Source: Geobacteraceae bacterium (GTDB taxonomy: Bacteria > Desulfobacterota > Desulfuromonadia > Desulfuromonadales > Geopsychrobacteraceae). From it: DNA of 59,624 nt. Where the stretch lies: assembly GCA_007125165.1 (NCBI GenBank), contig SLDV01000081.1, positions 1-59,624 on the forward strand, written 5' to 3'. The notes below the pieces were generated by a model that saw nothing but the letters and a program-made list of their open reading frames with translations, ran no database searches and was not told the DNA's origin. Below are positions 16,700-25,136 of this stretch, one piece after another. A program made the position numbers and the translations under genes. Numbering within the stretch: position 1 is the first letter of the stretch; each line of letters starts with the position of its first letter.

Positions 16700-17227
16700 T
16701 CAAGGATCGGTGATCTGATCAAGAATTGCATGCACCTGCTCAGAGGTTCTGATCGACACACGCTGGCGCTCCAGCTCAGCGAGCAGGCGCTGCTTGCCGC
16801 TGCGAGCAGCAGCCATATCCGCTGCTGCCTGTTCAATTGTTCGTCGCGAATCCGCACTCCAGCGTCTAATGGCGTTGCGCCGGTCCAGTTGCGCCTGCTG
16901 AAACAGCTCTGAGAGTTCCCGCGCTTCCTGCATCAGCTCAGCTTCCCGCTGCTCCTGCTCCTGCTGACGGCGCTGCTGTTCGAGCACTTCCCGTTCAAAT
17001 CGCGAACGAGTATCAACCGCCGGAGGGCTGGTAAGTTCGGGGACAAAATGCAGGTTATCCGGATCACTGGCCTCCACTTCACGCGCATCGACCCGGCACT
17101 CATCCGGCAACGACTGCAGATTATCGGTCACATGAAGTCGCCCTTCGCTATCACGGCAAGTGTACAAGGTCGCCACCGCCACCAGCGGAATGGTGCAAAG
17201 AACTACGGCCAGGATCAATATTCTCAT
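16700..17227 (-). CDS. DUF4124-like exported coiled-coil protein
   Basis: 175 aa. A signal peptide (residues 1-19) precedes LYTCRDSEGRLHVTDNLQSLPDEC (about 22-45), the DUF4124 pattern of an aromatic-Cys-Arg-Asp/Glu-Gly turn followed by DN and a paired Cys. The rest is strongly helical and rich in Gln, Glu, Arg and Ala (about residues 78-165), probably a coiled coil in the periplasm. Function unknown. GGAG precedes the ATG by about ten bases. It ends the minus-strand run that begins at dapF. Confidence 0.7.
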   Translation of the reverse strand: MRILILAVVLCTIPLVAVATLYTCRDSEGRLHVTDNLQSLPDECRVDAREVEASDPDNLHFVPELTSPPAVDTRSRFEREVLEQQRRQQEQEQREAELMQEARELSELFQQAQLDRRNAIRRWSADSRRTIEQAAADMAAARSGKQRLLAELERQRVSIRTSEQVHAILDQITDP

Positions 17228-17327
17228 TTGTCAACTCCTGCTCCAAGAGTGTATAAGCGAAAAACACCAGTGGGTGTGCATCCGGCAACACTCGATGGGC
17301 TTGCTGTAATTTCCAAGCGGAAACCAG

Positions 17328-17777
17328 TTAAAAAAGTTTTCTGCTGTCAATCAGCAATGTTACCGGGCCGTCATTCACCAGATCAACCGCCATCTCGGCA
17401 CGAAAAACTCCGGTCTGTGCCGCCACCCCCAACCCCTTTAACAGGTCAACAAACCGATCACACAGAGGTTCGGCGACTTCCGGAGGCGCAGCAGCAGCAA
17501 AGCCCGGTCGACGTCCCTTGCGGCAGTCACCAAGAAGAGTAAACTGTGATACCATCAGCACTTCGCCCTTTATATCGCAGATAGACAAGTTCATTTTACC
17601 ATCTGTATCTTCAAATATCCGCAGACCGGCAATTTTCTCGGCCAGATAAGCGGCGTCCTTGTGGTTATCGCCCTGTTCGATCCCCAGCAATACCACTAAC
17701 CCTGTTGCAATGGCTGCAACCTGCTCTCCCGCTACCGTCACTCCTGCCTGAGTAACCCGCTGTACGACCGCACGCAT
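17328..17777 (-). CDS. dtd: D-aminoacyl-tRNA deacylase
   Basis: 149 aa, standard length. Hydrolyses D-amino acids (and glycine mischarged on tRNA-Ala) from tRNA. Both active-site motifs are visible: [10 protein letters not shown] at about residues 75-84 and [11 protein letters not shown] near the C-terminus, the latter forming the cross-subunit Gly-Pro motif. AGGACAAACG precedes the ATG. The nfo gene on the same strand ends about 100 bases upstream, with the palindromic repeat between. Confidence 0.96.
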   Translation of the reverse strand: MRAVVQRVTQAGVTVAGEQVAAIATGLVVLLGIEQGDNHKDAAYLAEKIAGLRIFEDTDGKMNLSICDIKGEVLMVSQFTLLGDCRKGRRPGFAAAAPPEVAEPLCDRFVDLLKGLGVAAQTGVFRAEMAVDLVNDGPVTLLIDSRKLF

Positions 17778-17807
17778 CGTTTGTCCTTTTTTTATTCTTC
17801 GTCTGTA

Positions 17808-17856
17808 ACTAGTTTCCGTCCGGAAACTGCATTATGTTCATCCAGCGTTTCCGGAT
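17808..17856 (+). repeat. 23-bp palindromic repeat, copy B, plus second hairpin
   Basis: 17808-17830 is the exact reverse complement of 3751-3773. Right next to it GTTCATCC (about 17836) and GGATGAAC (about 17853) form a second hairpin, and that loop contains GTTTCC, part of the first palindrome. The pair of hairpins fits a REP-like element. It sits between nfo and dtd. Confidence 0.7.
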
Positions 17857-17875
17857 GAACACTAACTATTCAGCT

Positions 17876-18742
17876 CTATCCTTGCGCTAGTTGCCGCAAC
17901 AGGGCTAGATTTTCCAGATCGTTACAATGGTTCTCCCCCGGCGGAGTTTCGGTAACTTTCGGGCAATGAGCAAAGCGCTCATCCTGCATCAAGCGCCGAA
18001 AGCCCCCGACGCCAATCAGCCCCTGCCCGACATGCTCGTGACGGTCAACCCTCGAGCCTAAAGGTTTTTTACTGTCGTTAAGATGGAAGAGCTGTAATCG
18101 CTCAAAACCAATCAAACGATCGATCTGCTCCATCAGTTGCTCGTAACCATGCGAAGTGCTGATCTCATAGCCAGCAACAAAGGCATGACAGGTGTCCAGA
18201 CAGATGCCAAAACGTCCGGCATCAAGACGCTCAAGAGCCCAGGCCAGATCCTCTATACGCGCTCCGAGTGAGGTTCCCTGTCCAGCTGTATTTTCCAATA
18301 AAATGATGACCTCATCGCCAACTCGCCGACTAATCTGCTCAAAGCTCCGACACAGTGTCGTCAATCCGGCATCAATCCCTTCTCCCTTGTGCGCTCCCGG
18401 ATGTATGACAAGCGACTCAATTCCCAGCAGCCGGCAGCGCTCCAGTTCATCAAGGCAGGTGATAATCGAGCGGTGGCGGTGTGCCGGATCAGGGCTGGCC
18501 AGATTGATCAGATAACTGCTGTGGGCTGCAACATAACGCACTCCGCTCGATTCTCGGCACATCTGAAAAGCGGTAATGGTTTTATTATCGAGGGGCGGTG
18601 CCTTCCAGCGACTGGCGTTACGGGTAAACACCTGAATGGCCGTCGCACCGATGGCGTTGGCCCGAGGGAAAACATTTTCCATCCCCCCCGCTATCGAAAC
18701 ATGAGTACCAAGCAACTGAGGACAATCGACAACCTCCGCCAT
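17876..18742 (-). CDS. nfo: Endonuclease IV (AP endonuclease)
   Basis: 288 aa from the ATG at 18742, whose A is shared with the TGA stop of the HAD gene; a TTG one codon earlier is less likely. Cleaves DNA at abasic sites. Three zinc-binding signatures are in place: LENTAGQG at about residue 145, CLDTCHAF at about 178 and HLNDSKKPLGSRVDRHEHVGQG at about 218. GTHVSIAGG near the start is also typical. The TIM-barrel length is normal. Confidence 0.95.
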   Translation of the reverse strand: MAEVVDCPQLLGTHVSIAGGMENVFPRANAIGATAIQVFTRNASRWKAPPLDNKTITAFQMCRESSGVRYVAAHSSYLINLASPDPAHRHRSIITCLDELERCRLLGIESLVIHPGAHKGEGIDAGLTTLCRSFEQISRRVGDEVIILLENTAGQGTSLGARIEDLAWALERLDAGRFGICLDTCHAFVAGYEISTSHGYEQLMEQIDRLIGFERLQLFHLNDSKKPLGSRVDRHEHVGQGLIGVGGFRRLMQDERFAHCPKVTETPPGENHCNDLENLALLRQLAQG

Positions 18743-19395
18743 CAACTACCAACCTTGCGCCACCGCTCGAGCAAGGGGGCAATCTCGCCCACGCTGTCAA
18801 GACGACTATCGACACAGGACATATCACCATGCAGCTGCCCGTCAGGGGCCACCAGAACGGTGGTCATACCGAACGCCTTTGCAGTTTTCAGGTTTTGCAG
18901 TTGATCTTCGACCATCACGCAGTCTTTGCCATCCAACGCCAACTGCTCCAGCACCTGCAGATAAGGGTCAGGGTTCGGCTTGGGCTGATATTCTGCAATA
19001 CGGATGTCGAACACATCGGCAAATAGATCCTCAATACCCAGAGCCACCAGAACTCGATCAGCGTGACAGCGGGAGCCGTTGGTAAAAATATAGCTGGGGA
19101 TCCCTGAAGCTTTGAGAACATTGCGCAGGGCATGGTCAGAGGTGAGCCTGCTGCCGACATCCACAGCATGGACATAATCCAGATAGTCTTCCGGGTCGAC
19201 TCCGTGATGGCGAATCAGCCCCAGCAATGTGGCCCCATAGTCGTGCCAATAGCGACGACGCAGGACATCAACCTCTGCCAGGGCAATACCGGCAACCTCT
19301 TCCATGTAGCGGTTGATACGCACATCTATCAGGGAAAACAGGTCGCAGGACGGCGAATAGAGGGTGTTATCCAGATCAAAAAGTACTGCTTTCAT
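18742..19395 (-). CDS. HAD-family pyrimidine 5'-nucleotidase
   Basis: 217 aa. Haloacid dehalogenase fold with motif I DLDNTL (D7 nucleophile, D9), motif II TNGS at about residue 107, the Lys in KPNPD and motif IV VMVEDQLQN. The LFDLDNTLYSP opening and the all-alpha cap match the Sdt1/pyrimidine 5'-nucleotidase branch, which removes phosphate from UMP, CMP or modified bases. It overlaps nfo by one base and sits 14 bases after dapF. Substrate specificity is inferred. Confidence 0.82.
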   Translation of the reverse strand: MKAVLFDLDNTLYSPSCDLFSLIDVRINRYMEEVAGIALAEVDVLRRRYWHDYGATLLGLIRHHGVDPEDYLDYVHAVDVGSRLTSDHALRNVLKASGIPSYIFTNGSRCHADRVLVALGIEDLFADVFDIRIAEYQPKPNPDPYLQVLEQLALDGKDCVMVEDQLQNLKTAKAFGMTTVLVAPDGQLHGDMSCVDSRLDSVGEIAPLLERWRKVGS

Positions 19396-19409
19396 GGCGC
19401 AACCTTTGG

Positions 19410-20249
19410 CTAATTGGGAGCATAAACTCCGGAGAATACCTCGACAGCAGGACCAGTCATCAGCACCTCGCCGTCATGGAGCCATTCCATGAACAGGTCG
19501 CCACCACGCAGATGATTGGTAATCGTACGCCCTGTTCGCCCGGTCAGGACCCCGGCGACCGTTACTGCTGCCGCCCCGGTGCCGCAGGCCAGGGTTTCTC
19601 CGGCACCCCGTTCCCAGGTGCGCTGAATCACCTCACCGGATGAAATAATCTGCACAAATTCAACATTGATCCGCCTGGGGAACCAGGGATGATGTTCGAT
19701 CTGGGGACCGATTTCCGTCACCGGAAACTTCTCAACATCTGCGACATAGATCACCGCATGGGGGTTGCCCATGGAAACGCAAGTCAATTGGAGGTGCTGA
19801 CCGGCAACGATGAGGGGGACGTTTAGCGCCTGCTCACTGGCCGGACCAGTCATCGGCAACTCGGCTCTGGTCAATCGGGGGCGCCCCATGCCTACACAAA
19901 CAGAATGTACGCGGTTTTTACTGTTCAATAAAGCATTGAGTTCAAGAACACCATTTCCTGTCTCAACGCTGATTTCACTTTTCTGGACAAGGCCATGGTC
20001 GTAAGCGTACTTGGCGACACAGCGAATACCGTTGCCACACATCTCTGCCTCGCTGCCATCGGCATTGAACATGCGCATGCGCAAATCAGCGCATTCTGAC
20101 GGCAGAATCAGTATCAGTCCGTCGGAACCGATGCCGAAATGCCGATCGCTGACCTGCCGTGCCAGACTGGCCGGATCGTCAACCTTTTCTTCAAAACAAT
20201 TGACATAAACGTAGTCGTTCCCGGCACCATGCATTTTGGTAAATTTCAT
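19410..20249 (-). CDS. dapF: Diaminopimelate epimerase
   Basis: 279 aa from ATG 20249, placed on KFTKMHGAGNDYV, the usual N-terminus; AAGGGG lies 9 bases upstream. Interconverts LL- and meso-diaminopimelate for lysine and peptidoglycan. The two catalytic cysteines are in EMCGNGIRC (C71) and LACGTGAAA (about residue 219). It leads the minus-strand run dapF, HAD, nfo, dtd, DUF4124. Confidence 0.96.
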   Translation of the reverse strand: MKFTKMHGAGNDYVYVNCFEEKVDDPASLARQVSDRHFGIGSDGLILILPSECADLRMRMFNADGSEAEMCGNGIRCVAKYAYDHGLVQKSEISVETGNGVLELNALLNSKNRVHSVCVGMGRPRLTRAELPMTGPASEQALNVPLIVAGQHLQLTCVSMGNPHAVIYVADVEKFPVTEIGPQIEHHPWFPRRINVEFVQIISSGEVIQRTWERGAGETLACGTGAAAVTVAGVLTGRTGRTITNHLRGGDLFMEWLHDGEVLMTGPAVEVFSGVYAPN

Positions 20250-20272
20250 GGACAAAGCCCCTTCTTCCATGG

Positions 20273-20302
20273 TTGTCGCTGAACAACCCTCTCTGTTACT
20301 AT
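20273..20302 (+). promoter_or_regulatory. Candidate sigma70 promoter for 20355 operon
   Basis: TTGTCG (20273-20278) and TACTAT (20297-20302) are 18 bases apart and lie 52 bases before the ATG at 20355, in the divergent gap with dapF. Only the consensus match supports it. Confidence 0.4.
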
Positions 20303-20354
20303 ATGACTTAAAATTGAATGGCTCAACACCTTACCGTCAAACACAGGAGAAGCA

Positions 20355-20573
20355 ATGGCCTTTTTTCTAAAAACCAAGATCTGGCAAACTGGAGCCCTCG
20401 ACTGGTGGGGAATGATCGATAACGAAGATGTTTATCTGGGTTCCCGTGAATTCCCCCAGCCCCCCGAAGAAGGAGATGAGTGGGTGGCGCATAAGACCGG
20501 TGACCGTTTCAAAATCATTGAGATGGAAGTCCGACTGATCGGCAAGGAAGATCCGGTGGTGTACCCATGGTAA
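20355..20573 (+). CDS. Small conserved-looking protein of unknown function
   Basis: 72 aa, no recognised domain. AGGAG stands 5 bases before the ATG and the gene overlaps the next by 7 bases, so it is real. The sequence has several tryptophans and acidic residues (GALDWWGMIDNEDVYLG) and reads as a small beta-rich soluble domain with no signal or membrane helix. The close coupling suggests that it works with the MBL-fold hydrolase. Confidence 0.7.
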   Translation: MAFFLKTKIWQTGALDWWGMIDNEDVYLGSREFPQPPEEGDEWVAHKTGDRFKIIEMEVRLIGKEDPVVYPW

Positions 20574-21184
20574 ATCTCGCCATTGTCCAGCTTGAGGCAA
20601 GTGATATGGAGAACTTCTCCTACCTGCTCTTCTGCCCTGAAACCCTGCAAGGCGCGGCCATCGACCCGTCAATGCGACCTGAAGTTCTGCTGGATGAAGC
20701 GACCAGGCGAGGAGTAACCCTGACACTGCTGCTTAATACTCACGGTCATCAAGATCACATCAAAGGGAACAAGCAAATTCTGGCTTCCGGCGCCATCAAG
20801 CACGCCGCGCATCCCCTTGATGTATCCGGTGCCGACATCCCTCTGGCAGAAGGGATGCGCCTGCCCATCGGCAATTCATTCGTCACTGTTATGCACACCC
20901 CGGGGCACTCCCCCGGTTCAGTGGTATTCGTCACAGCGGATGCGATAATATCCGGCGACACCCTGTTCGTCAGCCGTTGCGGGCGCGCTGATCTGCCCGG
21001 CAGTGACGTGCACCAACTCTATACCAGCCTGCAACGCTTGAAAAAGTTGCCGGAAGCGACCAGGGTCTATCCCGGCCATGACTACGGTCCGATCCCCAAC
21101 TCCACTATCGCCTGGGAACTCGAACACAACGAATTCATCAAATGTCCCGATCTGGAATCGTTTATCGCTCTGAGAATGGGGTAA
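20567..21184 (+). CDS. Metallo-beta-lactamase-fold hydrolase
   Basis: 205 aa. The metal motif THGHQDHIKG gives H59, H61, D63, H64; further ligands appear in HTPGHSPGSV, SGDTLF and the C-terminal PGHDYG. Overall it is the glyoxalase II-like / YcbL group, with roles in thioester hydrolysis, but a full-length glyoxalase II C-terminal domain is absent. It overlaps the small 72-aa gene and converges on the RDD gene with a single base between stop codons. Confidence 0.88.
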   Translation: MVNLAIVQLEASDMENFSYLLFCPETLQGAAIDPSMRPEVLLDEATRRGVTLTLLLNTHGHQDHIKGNKQILASGAIKHAAHPLDVSGADIPLAEGMRLPIGNSFVTVMHTPGHSPGSVVFVTADAIISGDTLFVSRCGRADLPGSDVHQLYTSLQRLKKLPEATRVYPGHDYGPIPNSTIAWELEHNEFIKCPDLESFIALRMG

Positions 21185-21185
21185 A

Positions 21186-22436
21186 TTATTTTTTCTCCGT
21201 GACCACGACGACCCGGGTGCCGGCAAGGCGATCATTCCAGCCACGACCGTCGCCACTGAACAAAACAAGCAGATAGCCCAAACCGAGAGGGAGAAGCTGC
21301 AGCAACCCCCCGACACTACGCAAAAATGCTTGAGAAAAAACCAGCGGTTCGCCGGTAGCTGTTTCGACCCGCAGACCGGTCAGCATTTTGCCGGGAGTCT
21401 GACCGGCAAGAAAATGAAAAAGGGTGAAATATCCAAAAGTAAGGGTAAAAAGTATCAGAAAATAAGGAACCGACAGATCAATCAGCGTATCCAGTGTCGG
21501 CAATGGGCCGGTTTCTCTGGACAGGGTAACCTCTGCGGCAATAACGAAGCTGAGTCCGACCAGCACCAGAATAACCGCATCGTAGACAAAGGAAGCAAAA
21601 CGCCCGCCGATAGAGACCGGCAGTGCCTCCGAATGATGCGGCTCTTCGACTGTCGCGACAGGGTCCTGTGCAACAACCTCCGCAACCTCTTCCGCTTCAG
21701 GTGCGGAACAATCAAAAACATACTCATCCTCTTCAGCCGCAGCCGGTGGCGGTGATTGAGGGGAGTCAAACTGATCATCAGATTGCCGGGACGTCGTTGC
21801 GGCAACAGTTGATACGATTGAAGCCGGCGGTGAAATCTCCGGAGCCCCCACTGCAGGTGGAGACTCCGGTAAGTCAAAAGGGTCCGTGGGGCCCTCCTTG
21901 GATCCCTTGGACTTTTTCGGCATCTTGTCCCCTTCGGCTATGGATTCTGCATCGAAACCAAAATCATCCTCCAGCTCGTCATCTGCGTCAGGCATGTCAA
22001 AGGCGAAATCGCCATCTGCTGTGGCCTGTGCCCCACCTGCAGGCTCGGATTTGGGGCCTTCAAGTGACTCTTCCATATCTTCTTCTTCCGGGGCCTCTTC
22101 GAACAGATCATCAAAAGAGAGATCTTCCTCTTCACTGCTCTCACCCATGAAGTCAAAGCCGAAGTCATCCCCATCGGCGCTGCCACCATCGGCTTTACTG
22201 GCACCACCCGCAGCGGCAGCAGCAGTCGCCCCCATGGCTGTAGCAGCGGCGAGGTCAGGAGCTTCAACTGCAAGAAGATCTTCCTCTTCAGTGGCTTTGG
22301 CAGAAATTCCCGTAGCGCCGGGGAACAGAACACTTTTGATTCCGAAGCGCTGCTTGAAGTCGATCAGATCTTTGCCACATTTTTTACAACTATCGAGATA
22401 GTCGAAACTGTTGTAACCACACTTAGGGCACTTCAT
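21186..22436 (-). CDS. Zinc-ribbon / acidic linker / RDD membrane protein
   Basis: 416 aa. A zinc ribbon opens the protein (C3, C6, C17, C20). Residues about 50-265 are a low-complexity linker rich in Asp, Glu, Ala and Pro, with a KKSKGSKEG basic patch. An RDD domain of about three helices fills residues 275-410, with GGRFASFVYDAVILVLVG and a GQTPGKMLTGLRV stretch typical of the family. RDD proteins are thought to be transporters or membrane adaptors. The start overlaps the rsmE stop by 4 bases. Function unknown. Confidence 0.8.
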   Translation of the reverse strand: MKCPKCGYNSFDYLDSCKKCGKDLIDFKQRFGIKSVLFPGATGISAKATEEEDLLAVEAPDLAAATAMGATAAAAAGGASKADGGSADGDDFGFDFMGESSEEEDLSFDDLFEEAPEEEDMEESLEGPKSEPAGGAQATADGDFAFDMPDADDELEDDFGFDAESIAEGDKMPKKSKGSKEGPTDPFDLPESPPAVGAPEISPPASIVSTVAATTSRQSDDQFDSPQSPPPAAAEEDEYVFDCSAPEAEEVAEVVAQDPVATVEEPHHSEALPVSIGGRFASFVYDAVILVLVGLSFVIAAEVTLSRETGPLPTLDTLIDLSVPYFLILFTLTFGYFTLFHFLAGQTPGKMLTGLRVETATGEPLVFSQAFLRSVGGLLQLLPLGLGYLLVLFSGDGRGWNDRLAGTRVVVVTEKK

Positions 22437-23197
22437 AATATGTCCTTTCCATATGAATGGGTTTGCTTCATTGACCCATAACCGCAGGATAAATCACCAT
22501 AAAGATATTGTAAAACAGTGATTATCGCAAGACCGGCAGTTTCTGTCCTTAAAATTCTCGGCCCCAGGCTAACGGGATGATAGCCACATGCCTGTGCTAG
22601 AGCCGCTTCCTTCTCGGAAATTCCTCCTTCAGGGCCGACAATAACTGAAATCCGCCGGCAATCGCTCCTAGCGACGGCTGCTGCCAGGGGAACGTCTGCC
22701 TGTTCCCACAGCATCAGCTTCAACCCTGTATCTTCCATAGCCAGAGCGGATTTCAAGGAATCACTGCAAAACAATCCGGGTACATAATACTGACCACACT
22801 GGCGTGAGGCTTCCTGGATGATTTTTTCCCAACGCAGCCGCTGCCGCGAATCGGGCTTTAATCTGGCGACACTACGCTCCATGGACACCAGATGGAAAGA
22901 ACTGACCCCCAGCTCTGTCCCTTTTTGCAGAATCAGCTCGGTTTTAGCCCCCTTGGCCAGCCCCTGGATTAATTGAATCTGACAGGGGGGCGGAGCACTA
23001 TCATACAACTCACGCACGTACGCTTGTCCATTATCCTGCAAGACCGCCTCAGCAACCTGTCCGGCGCCGTCAAACAGTCGGATTTCGGCACCCGGCTGCA
23101 AACGCAGTACCCGCTCGAGATGATGTTGTAATGCCGCCGGCAACATCATCGTAGCGCCCGGGTGTAATGGCGTGTTTGCTAAATAAAAACTCCTCAT
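22433..23197 (-). CDS. rsmE: 16S rRNA m3U1498 methyltransferase
   Basis: 254 aa from ATG 23197, which overlaps the prmA stop as ATGA. Methylates N3 of U1498 in 16S rRNA. The SPOUT knot motifs are visible: IQGLAKGAKTELILQKGTELGV at about residues 75-96, then VIVGPEGGISEKE at about 185 and LGPRILRTETAGLAII at about 213. The N-terminal PUA-like domain runs to about residue 70. Length is normal. Confidence 0.94.
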   Translation of the reverse strand: MRSFYLANTPLHPGATMMLPAALQHHLERVLRLQPGAEIRLFDGAGQVAEAVLQDNGQAYVRELYDSAPPPCQIQLIQGLAKGAKTELILQKGTELGVSSFHLVSMERSVARLKPDSRQRLRWEKIIQEASRQCGQYYVPGLFCSDSLKSALAMEDTGLKLMLWEQADVPLAAAVARSDCRRISVIVGPEGGISEKEAALAQACGYHPVSLGPRILRTETAGLAIITVLQYLYGDLSCGYGSMKQTHSYGKDIL

Positions 23198-24123
23198 GAC
23201 GATTGACGACGGAACACCAGACACACCCAGTCTTCGCAGATACGGGTCGGAAATTGTTTAAGCTCTTGAACCTTGAATGCTGCGCTGACAATCGACTCCT
23301 TTTCTTTGAGAATTCCGGACAGAATCAGCCAGCCGCCCGGAACCAGTCGCCGGATCAGTGCTTCTTTCAGGCGGATATTTTCTTCTGCCAGAATGTTGGC
23401 AACCACAAGGTCAAAAGATCCCTCAATATCCTCAAGGGGCTCTGTAGTGATAGCGACCTTGTCCTGCAACCGGTTTCTGGCAACATTGCCACGAGCAACG
23501 CCACAGGCAGACGGATCGATGTCGTTCCCCACCACTCCCACGCAGCCCAGAGCCGCAGCTCCGATAGCCAGTATACCTGAACCGGTACCGACATCGAGCA
23601 TCCGTAGCGGCGCTACTGAGTGATCGAGCAACTCGGCAAGGGCTTCAAGGCATAACCGGGTCGTGGCATGGGTTCCAGTACCAAAAGCCATTCCCGGATC
23701 AATTTCAATGGCAACCTGCGCTTCACCAACGTCAGGCTCTTCCCAGCTCGGATGCACAATCAAGCGGCGGCCAATCTGAAAAGAGGAAAAGTGCTGTTTC
23801 CAGCTTTGTGCCCAATCAATATCCGGCTCCGGGGAGCCGACTGCAAAGGTCAACGATTCAGAATCAAATAGCGGCAATGCCGAAAAAGCTGATTCCAATT
23901 CGCAAAGCAGCGCCTCAATTGCCAGGTCGGTCTCGAAATAAGCCGTGATTTTATAATCTCGGCCATCTTCAAGATCGCCATCGGGCACCTCGAACGTATC
24001 AAGCTGCTGATCATCAATCAGAATGCCGCAACTCCCCTGTTGCGCCAAAACAGCGCCGGCCAATTCGACCAGTGCGCCCCTGAGCGTAATATTTATGGAT
24101 AAACACTCTTTTTTCATCACCAT
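23194..24123 (-). CDS. prmA: Ribosomal protein L11 methyltransferase
   Basis: 309 aa. The Rossmann methyltransferase domain begins at about residue 150 with the SAM motif LDVGTGSGILAIGAA, preceded by DPGMAFGTGTHATTRLC, the PrmA signature, and followed by DLVVANILAE (catalytic NPPY-like site). The N-terminal domain binds L11. ATG codons lie at 24123 and 24117; the first is used here, though neither has a clear ribosome site. prmA-rsmE is a common gene pair. Confidence 0.94.
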   Translation of the reverse strand: MVMKKECLSINITLRGALVELAGAVLAQQGSCGILIDDQQLDTFEVPDGDLEDGRDYKITAYFETDLAIEALLCELESAFSALPLFDSESLTFAVGSPEPDIDWAQSWKQHFSSFQIGRRLIVHPSWEEPDVGEAQVAIEIDPGMAFGTGTHATTRLCLEALAELLDHSVAPLRMLDVGTGSGILAIGAAALGCVGVVGNDIDPSACGVARGNVARNRLQDKVAITTEPLEDIEGSFDLVVANILAEENIRLKEALIRRLVPGGWLILSGILKEKESIVSAAFKVQELKQFPTRICEDWVCLVFRRQSS

Positions 24124-24461
24124 TAATTAACAGAAACTATCCATGAAAATCAACAAATAATATACCCGTTTTTCCACGCTAGGGATACATTTGCGTCAGT
24201 TTTCATATTTTTACAACGCCCCGAAAGCCTGCCCTGAGTCAAAATTAAAAAAAACTATTATTAGTCTTGCACAGAAAATCTGACTCTGTTAAAGTTGCCG
24301 GAAGTTTCTCATGAGCGAGAACTACTCAAGAAGATCGACCATGCATTTTTCTTTTTGACACGGCCTATTAGCAGAGCAGTCTGCAGACAGGTTCTATTTT
24401 TCACATTAGAATTAAATGCGGTTGAACCCCAGGCTGATTAATACTAAAAGGAGACAGCCCC
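24124..24461. other. Divergent intergenic region, no gene seen
   Basis: AT-rich 338-base gap between divergent prmA and the two-component operon. A TTGACA at about 24355 followed after 17 bases by AGTCTG is a weak promoter candidate for the regulator gene. No open reading frame, strong hairpin or known riboswitch pattern was seen. Confidence 0.5.
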
Positions 24462-25136
24462 ATGCACATCCTGGTTGTTGAAGACGAAAAAAAAGTCGCC
24501 AGCTTTATCAAGCGCGGTCTCGAAGAGGAGGGGTTTACCGTAGACCTTGCTCATGATGGCGAAGAAGGGGTCAACATGGCTATGGACAAACCCTATGATC
24601 TGATCCTGATGGACGTCATGCTGCCTAAGATGGACGGACTCAGTGCTATCAAGACCTTGCGTCAAAATAATATCCAGACCCCCGTGCTCTGCCTGACTGC
24701 CAAAGATGCTGTTGATGACATTGTGTCCGGCCTCGACAGTGGCAGTGATGACTACCTGACCAAACCTTTTGCCTTTGCTGAACTGGTGTCCCGCACCAAA
24801 GCCCTCATTCGTCGCAACTCCCACGATCGCGGCGCCGAGCTGGTGTTTGCCGATATCCGGCTGGATCCGGTATCCCACAAAGTCTGGCGCGCCGACCAGG
24901 AGATTGACCTGACCACAAAAGAATATTCCCTGCTGGAATATTTTATGCGCAATCCCAATCAAGCCCTGAGTCGAACCATGATCGCTGAACAGGTATGGGA
25001 CTATACCTTTGACACCTTCACCAACATCATCGATGTCTATGTCAACTATCTGCGAAAAAAAATAGATCGCAACTTTGACAAAAAACTGATCCACACAGTT
25101 CGTGGCGTTGGTTATATTCTGAGGGAGCCGGAATAG
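24462..25136 (+). CDS. OmpR-family response regulator
   Basis: 224 aa with AAAGGAG upstream. Receiver domain 1-115 with the acidic pair E7/D8, phosphoacceptor D51 and Lys in TKPFAFAEL. A winged-helix DNA-binding domain fills 128-224 (LTTKEYSLLEYFMRNPNQALSRTMIAEQVWDYTFDTFTNIIDVYVNYLRKKID). The closest family look is the CusR/CopR heavy-metal response branch, but the signal is not shown. It is immediately followed by its kinase with no gap. Confidence 0.93.
   Translation: MHILVVEDEKKVASFIKRGLEEEGFTVDLAHDGEEGVNMAMDKPYDLILMDVMLPKMDGLSAIKTLRQNNIQTPVLCLTAKDAVDDIVSGLDSGSDDYLTKPFAFAELVSRTKALIRRNSHDRGAELVFADIRLDPVSHKVWRADQEIDLTTKEYSLLEYFMRNPNQALSRTMIAEQVWDYTFDTFTNIIDVYVNYLRKKIDRNFDKKLIHTVRGVGYILREPE

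Noticed and set aside
21623-22401. Long plus-strand frames opposite the RDD gene
   Set aside because: They mirror the acidic low-complexity linker (Ser/Pro/Leu-rich shadows) and have no ribosome site or family match.
24300-24460. A sigma54 promoter before the OmpR-type regulator
   Set aside because: No GG-N10-GC pair with suitable context was found; only a weak TTGACA site is present.
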